From NCBI GenBank assembly GCA_019637685.1, contig JAHBVF010000029.1, positions 22,762 to 86,761 of the forward strand: a stretch of DNA of 64,000 nucleotides. Direction: 5' to 3'. The first letter of the stretch is position 1. Each line of letters starts with the position of its first letter. The translations under genes and the position numbers were made by a program. This DNA is from Caldilineaceae bacterium. Lineage in GTDB: Bacteria; Chloroflexota; Anaerolineae; Caldilineales; Caldilineaceae. Positions 44,501 through 51,439 of this stretch are shown one piece after another. The notes below the pieces were generated by a model. It did not search any database, was not told the DNA's origin, and saw nothing but the letters and a program-made list of their open reading frames with translations.

Positions 44501-47500
44501 CCCGGTTGTGACCAGCGCCAAATCAAAGAGTTCATCCACGGCCCGCACGCCGTCGTCGCCGTCGTCATCTTCAACCGACCCGAAATTATTGTCCGCGTCC
44601 ACGTCGTAGTGGACATTCTCCGCGGTCGCCACCGCCAAAAAGCCCCGGAAGGGAACCACCAGATCGTCCGTGCCGCCGGGCTTCTTCATTCGGGTCAACT
44701 CTGGCGTGAAAAGCGACAGGTTGGGGAAATTGGTACCGTCCCTTTCTTCCCCGGCCAGCACCAAATTCTTCAACACCGCCACGTCCCGGAAGCGGCCACG
44801 CAGGAAAGCGTTGGGCGCAGGATCAGTAAAAAGCGGGTTGGGCATATTGGGCGCGCGGGTGATATCGATGGCCTGCAAGCCCACGCCGGAGGTGACGACG
44901 TAGACGGCGACCGTATCGCTGGCGCGCTGGTGGAGCACAGCCATCTGCAGGGGCACACCGATCTCCCGGGCAATCATTCCCCGGTTGGGGATCGGACGAT
45001 TGATCGGAATAATCGTCTGTGGATCGGTCAGCACTTTACGACTGATGGTCATACGCCCGATATCGAGACAGTTGGACGAATTCGGATGGACGGCAGGCAC
45101 AAATTGGGGTTTTGTGCAGGGCGTCACGTCGTAGATTTCCAGCAGTTCCATCTTGCCTGTGGTCGGTTCGGTTGTACCCAGCACCACCAACAGGTCCCGC
45201 CCCACCGAGGCGCGGAAGGTTCTGTCGTCCAGCTTCTCCACCTGATACCACTGGTCCCGGCTCTCAATAAACCACTTCGTCCCCGGCTGGGGCGTGAATT
45301 GCTCCACCTCCGCCTTGCGCGATAGAGTGAGCGCCTGGCTGGCAAAGAGGGAGGCCAGGGCAGGCGAAATGACATCGCTGTTGAGACCGGTGGTAATTGT
45401 CAGTGCTTCGGCCTGACTCGCCACCGTAACGGTAAAAATGGCATAGGGGCGAATGGTCTGGCTGGCGTCGGTCGATTTGGCAAAGACATCGGCGATGGGG
45501 GTCAGGCCGCGCAGGTGGCGCAGGCCCGTATAGTCCATCCCCATCTCCACAGGTTTTGTAATGACTGTCGTGGAATAGACCCGTAATTCCTGAATCGGAA
45601 TATCCACCACCAGCCCGGTGGTGTTGGTCAATGTCGGCGTGCGGGCCACAAAGAGCATTTCACCGATCTGGGCCACGGCCTCGGACCCCAGCGCGGGGCC
45701 GCTGATGTCGGCCAGGTCTGCGATCCCCTGCGGCTCGAAAATGCTGAAACGCAGAGGCTCCTTCAATGTCAGCAGATTGCCCACACTGTCCTCGACGTCG
45801 TTCAATTCTAATGTGTATTGGATACCGAACTGGAAGGGAACGGTCGGAGTGATAAGAAGCGCTGTATCGCTGTAGGCCATCGCCGCGTCGACCGCGGGCG
45901 CGGGGCCGATGTGAGAGGTCAGACGCAGACCGTTCAGCACCGAATCCGGGTTCATCACCTTTGAAAAATATATCTCTGCCCGCTCCATCTGGTAGCCGTT
46001 GTAGAGATTGTGGCGCACGATTGTGGGTGGGCTTTTGTCGTCGCTGATGCTCTTTTCCACAGCCGCGGCAATGCCGTTGCGAATGCTGGGCGCAGTCTGG
46101 CTGATGCGCTGGAAGACCCGCCCGGTGTTGATCTCCTGCAATGTAATCTCAAGCAGCGTGTTGCAGGTGGCGGGGAAATAGCTGACCCCCACCGAGCCGT
46201 AGAAACCGGGCACAATAATATAGGGCGAAACGGGGCTGACTGCCACAAAGTCGAAGCCGATATTCCACTCTACCGAGACATAGCTGGTGCAGTTGCCGCT
46301 GCTGCGCAGGAAGGCGTATTGCCCCGGCCCCAGAATGCCTTTGTTCCAGCCGTCGCCCCCGGCCCGGGCGCTGGCCGCGGGGGCAGCCGTCGTATAGCGT
46401 CCGTCCTGCAAGACGGCCCGGTCCGCCACCGTCCAGCCGGAGCCGCCCGCAAAAGTGACATAGCGGGCCACCACTACCTGATCCGTCGGGGATGCGTCGG
46501 CGGGCGCGGGCACGCTCAGGTTGAGCGCGCTGTTGGCCCGCGCGCCGTCGGTGGACAACTCGACTGCTCCGGCAAAGGGATAGCTCCCCGGCGCGGGAAT
46601 GGGCAGAGCGGCCTCGCTGATGGGCGACACCTTGACGAGCGTCCCGTCCGGGAACGCGCCCGCGGGGATGTCTACGGCTGTGCCGCCATCGCCCGCGACC
46701 GTCCCGCCCTCGCCGCCGATGACGACAGAACCGTCCGGACTGGTGAAACGGCCTACAGCCACTTCCGTGCGGTTGCCCGACGCGTCCTGCATCTGCAACT
46801 GCAATTTGTGATTCTTTTGGGCAGGCACGCGCACGCTGAAACTGCCGTCGGCTTCGGGCAGGACGGACGTCAACGCGCCTGTCGTCAGGTTTTTGATGAC
46901 GACGACCCAGTCGGGCTGGACGGTTCCCTGGCTGCCGGTGACGGTGGAGAAGCCGCCCGCTGGCACGGACGCGGTGACGCTGCCCGCGGGCGGCGGGGGC
47001 GGGGGTGTGGTGTCGGCGGTGCGGAAGCTGGCCGCGACCGCTTCGGTCAATGGACGCCCGTTCAGATCGCGGATGGCTGTTGTCACATCAATGGTGTAAA
47101 GAGTGTCGCTCGTCAGCAGTTGGCTGGGGCGCAGGACGACCACCCGGCGGTTGGGGGTAATCGACAGACTGGCAGGCAAGGCTTCGCCCGCAACCAGCAG
47201 ACGCACGCTCTGGGGTGTGACAGACGCGGCGTCAATCGGTTCGGTGAAGGTGACGACGACCGCGCTGGAAAGGCTGATACCGGTTGCGTTGTCCGCCGGG
47301 AAGAGGCTCTGCACGCTGGGCGGGGTGAGCGAGAGAGAGACGTTCAGTTGCAGGGGTGTCCCGCCCGCGTCCCCGCCGCGGCTGGCCTGATCGTTGGTTT
47401 GGGGGTTGGCAAAGACGACCGTCACCGGGCCGGGGGGCACGGCGAGGACGTACTGGCCGTTGGGATCGGTCTGCGCGGCCAGGCGGCGATTCTCGGCAGT

Positions 47501-49711
47501 CACCAGCCCGCCCGCCAGGGGCTGCCCATTTGTGCCCGCCACAACGCCATACACAAAACTGCGGGCTGGCGATACTTTCACAAAAGCGTAGCGCCCTTCC
47601 CGACGCACGCCGTAGAAGGGCAGGCCATCGTTGCTCTCCGGGCCAGCAATCAGCCGCCCGTCGAGCAACTGCGCCCGTCCCGCCAGCACCAGCCGACTGC
47701 CACCGCCCACCTCCACCAGCCGGATCAGAAGGAGCTGATCGTTGGCGGTCAGCCCGCTGGGGGCAGGCGTGGAGAGGGTAGCCGGGCGCTGCAAAGCTCC
47801 GCCGGCGAAGTCGAGCTGCACGCCTTTCAAAAAAGTGAAATCCGCGGGCAGGGCGATGGGAAAAGCGCTCTGGTCGAGCGCGGTCAGCACGACGGGGAGG
47901 GTGGCGATTGTCGCCGCGGCGGGAAAGTCAAGGGATTCGCCCCCCGCGCCGGTGACGGTCCGCCCGGTCAGGCTGACCAGTTCGCCGCTGGGCAAGCCCA
48001 GTCCCACAGGCGCACGCAGGCGCAGATTGACCGCGCCCAGGCGCAGGGTAGACAGTTCAAAGGGGCGGGAGGGGGTGACGGTGAAGTCCGATTCCAGCCG
48101 ATAGGGGCCGCCGGGGAAGGCGTAGAAGACGAAATCCTGGATGTTCGGCTCCGGGTAGATCGTCTCGCCATCCACAAATTCGTAGCTCTCGGCAAACTCC
48201 ACCTGATAGGCCATTCCGCTCTGCATCGCCTCGCTGGCAATGGCGGTGACGCCGACGGTTGTGTTGCGCCCCTGCTCGGCCAGCAAAATCCGATCCGAGG
48301 GAGACATTGCCACCTCCGGGTCGCCGGGCAGGCTGCGGGGCGCGGCGGCCTGGCGCAGCACCGCGCCGGTCAGAGGGTCTTCCGGCGCAAAGGGCGCGGC
48401 ATCGGCCAGCAGAAAGACGTATTGCCCGCTGGCGGAGACGGGCAGTTGCAGGGCGGTGTTGTCGCCGTTGCGTGCCGCGTCGGCCACAGCCACCCAGCCC
48501 TGCAAACTGCTCTCCCAGCGCGCGGCGACGATGCGACCGCTTTCGGGCAGCCCATTGGGCGCGGGCACAGAAAGCACGCCCGCGGGGCTGAAAGAAAGGC
48601 CGGGCGGGTCGAGTTGAACGGCAGCTACCGGCGACCAGCCTTTGGGCAGCAGACCGGCGATGCTCTGGCCGCCGATGGGGGTGAGAGTCAGTGTTGTGTC
48701 GTTTTGCAGGGCGAAGGGCTGGAAGGTGACAGAATAGCGAGCGTCGCTGGCCGTGGCTGTGCCGCCGGAGACCGCGGGAATTGTCGTCTGTTTGCTGTCC
48801 AGGGGCGTCATGCGCGCGTCGAAAAGCTCCACCCGGCTATCCCCCGGCGCGGACGCGGCCCGTTCGCTGCTTGTGTAGCCGTCTTTGGAAAAACGCACCC
48901 AGGCGTCCCGGTCTTCGCTGACCAGCCGATAGCGCCCGCGGGCATCGGTGGCCGTGCGGGTGACGGTGGGGGAGAGGCTGCGGGCTTTCGTCACCACTTC
49001 CACTGTCACGCCGGCCAGGGCCAGACCGGTGCTGTCGTCGTAGACCTCGCCGGTGAAGACCGCGGGGCTGATCGGTCCGCTTTGGGCGGAGAGCAGTTCG
49101 ACGGGCGCGTTGGCGTCCACCGCGTAGGTGAAGGGCTGGCCTTTGTGGACGACCTCAAAGAGAACCACACGGGTCGTCTCGTCCGGGCCAAGCACGCCAT
49201 CCCCGCCCAGATCGTCGGCGTCCAGGACCGGTTCGGTGCTGGTGACGATATTCTCTGTACGGCTGTTGCGGCTGAAGAAGAAGGGCTGGAGAAAGAGTGC
49301 GTCGCTGGTGACATTTTTGTAGGCGGCGCGGATGACCAACCGGTTGCCGGTCTGGAATTCGTAGGTGAACTGCACCCGATTGAGTTCGCTGCCCGCCAGC
49401 AGAATTCGGCTGCTGCTGCGGGGTGTGGCCGGGCGGGCCTGGGCCGCGGGGGGTTCGTCGGCCACAACTGTCTGCTGCACCGGGTCCACCCGAAAGCGAA
49501 AGGAGGCATCGCTGCTGTCGGTGGCGGGCGGTGGAACGCTGCCATCGCCGCCAGCCATCAGCGGCAGGAAGAGACTGCCGGCGGGCGAAGCATCAGCCGG
49601 AGGGGCATCGGGCGTCACCGGCTCCTGGGCGCGCAGCCGGGGCGCGGGGAGCATCCCCAGCAGGATGGAGAGTGCGAGAAACAGGCGGAGAAGGGGTGTT
49701 GTTCGTGACAT
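38534..49711 (-). CDS. Giant 3725-residue secreted protein with Ig-like modules and a lipase-like alpha/beta-hydrolase domain
   Basis: It starts at ATG 49711 with only a weak AGGG upstream. The signal peptide ends after RLRA (residue 28), followed by a short region with SLFLPLMAGG. Modules, approximate: 215-330 and 760-830 carboxypeptidase-regulatory-like domains; 835-930 Big_5 Ig-like domain (LFPADNATGISLSSAVVVTF); 930-2700 long region of unknown fold with many Asp-rich loops; around 2700, a CARDB-like domain (VELLLTVRNNGETPLKNV); 2975-3250 an alpha/beta-hydrolase (VFHGLGGFPTTWNQF, nucleophile Ser near 3069 in GNSMGGL, then LITIGTPHLGSP); 3380-3620 Ig and Big_2-like parts; C-terminal PKD/K319-like domain (SSDPDGDPLTYRWQQTGG). 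It could be a cell-surface esterase or lipase with a very long scaffold. First gene of the giant operon. Confidence 0.87.
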   Translation of the reverse strand: MSRTTPLLRLFLALSILLGMLPAPRLRAQEPVTPDAPPADASPAGSLFLPLMAGGDGSVPPPATDSSDASFRFRVDPVQQTVVADEPPAAQARPATPRSSSRILLAGSELNRVQFTYEFQTGNRLVIRAAYKNVTSDALFLQPFFFSRNSRTENIVTSTEPVLDADDLGGDGVLGPDETTRVVLFEVVHKGQPFTYAVDANAPVELLSAQSGPISPAVFTGEVYDDSTGLALAGVTVEVVTKARSLSPTVTRTATDARGRYRLVSEDRDAWVRFSKDGYTSSERAASAPGDSRVELFDARMTPLDSKQTTIPAVSGGTATASDARYSVTFQPFALQNDTTLTLTPIGGQSIAGLLPKGWSPVAAVQLDPPGLSFSPAGVLSVPAPNGLPESGRIVAARWESSLQGWVAVADAARNGDNTALQLPVSASGQYVFLLADAAPFAPEDPLTGAVLRQAAAPRSLPGDPEVAMSPSDRILLAEQGRNTTVGVTAIASEAMQSGMAYQVEFAESYEFVDGETIYPEPNIQDFVFYAFPGGPYRLESDFTVTPSRPFELSTLRLGAVNLRLRAPVGLGLPSGELVSLTGRTVTGAGGESLDFPAAATIATLPVVLTALDQSAFPIALPADFTFLKGVQLDFAGGALQRPATLSTPAPSGLTANDQLLLIRLVEVGGGSRLVLAGRAQLLDGRLIAGPESNDGLPFYGVRREGRYAFVKVSPARSFVYGVVAGTNGQPLAGGLVTAENRRLAAQTDPNGQYVLAVPPGPVTVVFANPQTNDQASRGGDAGGTPLQLNVSLSLTPPSVQSLFPADNATGISLSSAVVVTFTEPIDAASVTPQSVRLLVAGEALPASLSITPNRRVVVLRPSQLLTSDTLYTIDVTTAIRDLNGRPLTEAVAASFRTADTTPPPPPPAGSVTASVPAGGFSTVTGSQGTVQPDWVVVIKNLTTGALTSVLPEADGSFSVRVPAQKNHKLQLQMQDASGNRTEVAVGRFTSPDGSVVIGGEGGTVAGDGGTAVDIPAGAFPDGTLVKVSPISEAALPIPAPGSYPFAGAVELSTDGARANSALNLSVPAPADASPTDQVVVARYVTFAGGSGWTVADRAVLQDGRYTTAAPAASARAGGDGWNKGILGPGQYAFLRSSGNCTSYVSVEWNIGFDFVAVSPVSPYIIVPGFYGSVGVSYFPATCNTLLEITLQEINTGRVFQRISQTAPSIRNGIAAAVEKSISDDKSPPTIVRHNLYNGYQMERAEIYFSKVMNPDSVLNGLRLTSHIGPAPAVDAAMAYSDTALLITPTVPFQFGIQYTLELNDVEDSVGNLLTLKEPLRFSIFEPQGIADLADISGPALGSEAVAQIGEMLFVARTPTLTNTTGLVVDIPIQELRVYSTTVITKPVEMGMDYTGLRHLRGLTPIADVFAKSTDASQTIRPYAIFTVTVASQAEALTITTGLNSDVISPALASLFASQALTLSRKAEVEQFTPQPGTKWFIESRDQWYQVEKLDDRTFRASVGRDLLVVLGTTEPTTGKMELLEIYDVTPCTKPQFVPAVHPNSSNCLDIGRMTISRKVLTDPQTIIPINRPIPNRGMIAREIGVPLQMAVLHQRASDTVAVYVVTSGVGLQAIDITRAPNMPNPLFTDPAPNAFLRGRFRDVAVLKNLVLAGEERDGTNFPNLSLFTPELTRMKKPGGTDDLVVPFRGFLAVATAENVHYDVDADNNFGSVEDDDGDDGVRAVDELFDLALVTTGRIENDRNLLWVVDLSDYTDLTENKFAKDKGPRVIDGVYLPMPARTLQAHPDSRTAYVEVDGDGLYAIDLRGLVSGLTSSDTVDSLSFPTFDDADGNNLDDRILGLHRLVGISNRQEIVVDLGDNRPLAYLNEFNNGLQIVRICNSCQELTLDFKRGKYENFVDEDADPNAPPESKTEFFVSAPTEEGAPSGLDGGDNSNKDAEKVRELYAERETLMILLAGSVYSLTQSIPGLQPKDVYMIEQGSGACLWRDDFVPNRELQVCSAFTPGVSDHDFEIFLPAHFVRRGQGVLDDFVANPPTDEYRRLMKTLDDFSLFVMPSEPFSAGVLLSSPPMNKEGDTAGDLGLGRQSLFLLWLLTTGDYIRFNGEGTSLAGRLPVDTYGLGPNLDRIVECIGLNQLITLEEGDNGQEEWRCDDPDKPMFAGEPTGIPLVEGYEWARLQEYNVYKMSALLRVKDGCDFVDGKPQGEGLFEERDSDSILPPNDPDRFFEDNEAFRDDCKSQVKTIAKSAIRTLFARMVGDERTNALLFDGVRRYNPDGTPIRNPETDEIEVIPLTRSNVQKGEFCLTELQPPNFVGAPVNPNLPPVAPADPFEYYPKRCEGFEEYIASMAIESVRRNLGVFTKAELPLLWSLWCVKVWKGCQVGGTSVNYIQRDEDANNFIRAALDFIERTQTATLAVYNARTATDTVTLGQITQELGMQDYPFIREICNLCQELGIQVDLNAGRSALRKCILRQADIKVNGKDVNAGLALFGDSYVLGPDSGLIGKAKKYLGVKNSVFWALQTRLSNESPNNLYDVPLALYEGPGQENGAYTDALIYHEVPFVPAGGRSVINQKKIAKQPAVSPPLSPACAAIPSNELPDYDGQVKTWTQSTLFPLLFAIPKVQEKVGTGSDKFHAVAFVADPDHEYVEADRENNQSGFYYYMLDKTQIHPPVPAVDGRPAFVLSEFASDAICLDGPALDFDMTLRAKGSNQAGVKILEVTVDTEVELLLTVRNNGETPLKNVRVFSDRERRIEKALLPPGEVFETILALPAANLGRYAEYAYATARDEANNSIGPVHDRADLLVAPKLKAFQIKLIDASPLNDKSHPISRYPVLHMRDNGEDIPVAGATTDPQSRLRIDIAVGLATTFGPNQTELPAVPISLTLKDATVFEATEGFGYLVHEDLSGQVLVTGTQITVQDPTTLGKTTNIYYVPPPVFVRKEFWQQDSFESPNKPRKQRKVRLEIVQTDVGSGVKDITLIRPPVFVFHGLGGFPTTWNQFRPIVPDRGVSLDRAWPVAGYDGRFMLYAAGSNGSVEPIAIEAEKNFAIFQQALTGPPLRKYAVARVDVVGNSMGGLLTREISRQLLQRYDVQPIFRKLITIGTPHLGSPVASKIVEIRDFTRLDPNFDWLDVFASDDAGRISDSLSQKLICISVLQNLTAVGSQGFSIFGIHLDFPELNIYSGAVEDLAEGSVRIQALRAAGVLVSSHYIVGENTTSNLGGGDGLTDFTQIGALWAGLAIACNFTPDTTTIDRTNQIRSTPSLVWNLAKFLSSGNPRAFKEIVKALMELYTNDPEPILPVGNDRIVPAASQRDGLVTNHNAITLVAAPLDHLDIKSYPPGTRDAILSRCQLYLQQVWQNLNGNVRHGFNDRTDTACQVAALLEADPSADFFLQPSPAPARAASREVEERAAPATLPAYRASTPATARTGARAVTTTPNLIVIAPAPDTIVRPGQIIDVQVRAPAGVDLTELFAGTLTGDSSLLSIAPASGLTVTIPVTVPTDAAGPDIILVMGQDAAGETYAAGIDVLVNPGTLESLIIDAPTLLLHPGQVDRVLVTGRYADGVERDLTAPGRGTTYESTKPDVLAVSPDGRIQARSNGRATLRVTNIHPVTGARYVETQEITVQLDSAQPNGIPVADAGPAQTVPTETVTHLSAAASSDPDGDPLTYRWQQTGGRIVYVIDADTDAPYFVSPLVAEPDVLAFELVVRDDKGAETLPVEVKVTVNP

Positions 49712-49784
49712 AAACTGGCCCTGTAGCTGTCAGTAAGTCCGCGGCGGAGAGGCGGATCCTTGCGAAGATCAGGTGTATGACCAG

Positions 49785-49816
49785 AGTATACGGGAAAATC
49801 GTAACGAGAACGTTAC
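49785..49816 (-). promoter_or_regulatory. Candidate promoter and palindromic operator of the giant operon
   Basis: On the minus strand a TATACT -10-like box (49785-49790) lies about 75 bp before the ATG at 49711. Ten bases upstream is a palindrome GTAACG-AGAA-CGTTAC (49801-49816) covering the expected -35 region. No good -35 hexamer is present, which would fit activator dependence. The assignment is tentative. Confidence 0.35.
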
Positions 49817-49898
49817 AAGTTGGTGTCAGATGGGGGGATTGTCAAACGATTGTACCCAACAGTGAAATTCTTGTTGTTTGTGTAAGAAATGAAATTTT

Positions 49899-49963
49899 TG
49901 TATACACGGATGGAAAGGAACACAGATTTTTCTGATCCGTGTTCCTTTCCATCCGTGTATACA
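49899..49963. repeat. Perfect 25-bp inverted repeat
   Basis: TGTATACACGGATGGAAAGG plus five further bases, a 15-nt loop, and the exact complement. Related ATCCGTG motifs occur at 9183, 9288 and 54530. Confidence 0.85.
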
Positions 49964-50101
49964 ACCCTCGTTGGCTCTGGCCTTGCCAGGCCAGGCGTTT
50001 TAGGCCGTTCAAAGAAAATAAATCCCCGCTCCGGCGACAATTTCCCTGAACGGCTTGGGCTTTTCCAAATCAATTTGGGGAATTTATTTGTTGGAAAAGC
50101 C

Positions 50102-50587
50102 TTACAGACTTGTTTGGCCGTCGTTGTCGGCAAGCAGCTCAGGCTGGCGGGGGCCTTCGATCCAAACTTCGCCGTCGGCCCAATTCTCCTTTTTCCAGAT
50201 GGGCACAATGGCTTTCAGCCGTTCGATGGCATAGCGGCAGGCTTCAAAGCAGCCGTCGCCCCGATGGGGGGTGGCAACGGCAATCAGGACAGTCGGTTCT
50301 TCAATTTCGCAACGGCCTATTCGGTGCAGAATGCTGACGGCCTTCACCTGGGGCCAATGTTCCATCACCTCATCACCGATGCGGGCCATCATCTTTTCGG
50401 CCATAGGAATATAGGCTTCGTAGTCGAGGAAGTCCGTGCCCCGTTCGCCGCCGTCGGTGGCAGTGGTACCGCGCACAGTCCCGGCAAAGGTCACTACGCC
50501 GCCACAGTCGGCGCGGCTGACCCGGCGCAGGATGTCGTCCTGGGAGAGGGGCGCTTCGGTGATTTCGAAAAGTTTGGCGTTTTGCAT
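50102..50587 (-). CDS. moaE: Molybdopterin synthase catalytic subunit MoaE
   Basis: The protein has 161 residues from ATG 50587; a TTG at 50620 would add eleven residues unlike the family and lacks a ribosome-binding site. Family blocks are clear: GGVVTFAGTVRGTTA near the N-terminus, LDYEAYIPMAEKMM, ILHRIGRCEIEEPTVLIAVATPHRGDGCFEACRYAIERLK, and WKKENWADGEVWIEG with the two conserved lysines. With MoaD it inserts two sulfurs into cyclic pyranopterin monophosphate to make molybdopterin, in the cytoplasm. It is the last gene of the Mo-cofactor operon, 63 bp after moaD. Confidence 0.96.
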   Translation of the reverse strand: MQNAKLFEITEAPLSQDDILRRVSRADCGGVVTFAGTVRGTTATDGGERGTDFLDYEAYIPMAEKMMARIGDEVMEHWPQVKAVSILHRIGRCEIEEPTVLIAVATPHRGDGCFEACRYAIERLKAIVPIWKKENWADGEVWIEGPRQPELLADNDGQTSL

Positions 50588-50650
50588 GGCAACAGTCGGT
50601 GGTGAAATGGGAATTGGCAAAATGGAAATACTTTGAAGTGATACGGGCGC

Positions 50651-50881
50651 TCACCCACCAGAAACAGGCGGGAGCAGGGCCACCAGATCGCCCTCTTTCA
50701 GAAGGGAATCCCGGCGGGCATATTCTTCGTTGATGGCGATGTAAAAGGTGCGCCCGACAATGGACGACGGCAATTGTTCCAGCAGATCGGCCACTACCGC
50801 GCCTTCGGGCAGAGTGATGGCCTTTTCTTTGAAACCGGCTACTTGGCGCAGTCCGGCAAAGAGCCGCAGACGGACTTCCAT
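50651..50881 (-). CDS. moaD: Molybdopterin synthase sulfur carrier subunit MoaD
   Basis: The protein has 76 residues with a ubiquitin-like beta-grasp fold: VRLRLFAGLRQVAG at the start, AINEEYARRDSLLKEGDLVALLPPVSGG at the end. The terminal Gly-Gly becomes the thiocarboxylate that donates sulfur in molybdopterin synthesis. GGAGGAG precedes the ATG at good spacing. It begins 3 bp after moaC and is followed by its partner moaE. Confidence 0.96.
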   Translation of the reverse strand: MEVRLRLFAGLRQVAGFKEKAITLPEGAVVADLLEQLPSSIVGRTFYIAINEEYARRDSLLKEGDLVALLPPVSGG

Positions 50882-50884
50882 TGG

Positions 50885-51373
50885 CTACTCTCCTCCCTCG
50901 CGGGTCCAATCCCCCGACTTGCCGCCCCGCTTCCCCAGCAGGCGGATGTCGCCGATTGTCATTGTCTTTTCCAGGGCCTTGGCCATATCGTAGATAGTCA
51001 GGGCCGCCACACTGACCGCGGTCAGTGCCTCCATCTCCACGCCGGTCTTGCCATTGCAGCGCACAGTGGCGGTGATGACCACCCGGCTCCCGGCTTCGTC
51101 GATGGCGAAATCGACCGCGGCTTTGGTCAGGAGCAGTGTGTGGCAGAGGGGGATGAGATCGGGCGTCTTTTTGGCGGCCAGAATACCGGCGATGCGGGCC
51201 GCGGCCAGCACATCCCCTTTGGGCACATTGCCGTCGCGGATGGCGGCCAGAGTGGCGGGCAGCATCTGTACTTCGCCCTGGGCAATGGCCTCCCGGCTGG
51301 TGATCTGTTTTTCGCCCACATCCACCATTGCCGCGTGGCCCTGGGCGTCGAGGTGCGTAAGAGACTGAGACAT
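50885..51373 (-). CDS. moaC: Cyclic pyranopterin monophosphate synthase MoaC
   Basis: The protein has 162 residues, the usual MoaC length, with AGGA 8 bp before the ATG. Conserved blocks: AAMVDVGEKQITSREAIAQG, KGDVLAAARIAGILAAKKTPDLIPLCHTLLL, KTGVEMEALTAVSVAALTIYDMAKA with the catalytic Asp, and LLGKRGGKSGDW. It rearranges the MoaA product to cyclic pyranopterin monophosphate. moaA itself is not in this window. Two near-identical GGGTGTTCCTGTTC units lie in the 66-bp gap behind moeA. Confidence 0.97.
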   Translation of the reverse strand: MSQSLTHLDAQGHAAMVDVGEKQITSREAIAQGEVQMLPATLAAIRDGNVPKGDVLAAARIAGILAAKKTPDLIPLCHTLLLTKAAVDFAIDEAGSRVVITATVRCNGKTGVEMEALTAVSVAALTIYDMAKALEKTMTIGDIRLLGKRGGKSGDWTREGGE

Positions 51374-51439
51374 CGGGTGTTCCTGTTCGGGTGTTCCTGT
51401 TCGGGTGTCAAGCGTCGAGTGTCAGGTGTCGGCTTCCCG

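Larger units (their letters stand above)
49712..50101. other. Structured intergenic region between moaE and the giant operon
   Basis: No gene is visible. Contents: the promoter/palindrome at 49785-49816; a perfect 25-bp inverted repeat 49899-49923 / 49939-49963 containing ATCCGTGTATACA; and three interlocking complementary pairs, 50004-50011 with 50047-50054, 50017-50027 with 50077-50088 (one bulge), and 50058-50068 with 50091-50101, the last abutting the moaE stop codon. None is followed by a T-run on the minus strand, so a canonical terminator is not obvious. Confidence 0.7.

Noticed and set aside
46010..49708. Antisense open frame of about 1230 codons inside the 3725-residue gene
   Set aside because: It mirrors the coding frame, lacks a ribosome-binding site and shows low-complexity, His/Gly/Arg-rich sequence typical of antisense frames in high-GC genes. 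The sense frame has a signal peptide and recognisable domains.
38534..49711. Polymorphic toxin (contact-dependent) interpretation of the 3725-residue protein
   Set aside because: No RHS/YD or filamentous-haemagglutinin repeats, no C-terminal toxin domain (the end is a PKD-like module) and no immunity gene downstream.
50058..50101. Hairpin as a Rho-independent terminator of the moaE operon
   Set aside because: The loop is 22 nt and no T-run follows on the minus strand, so it is listed only as structure.
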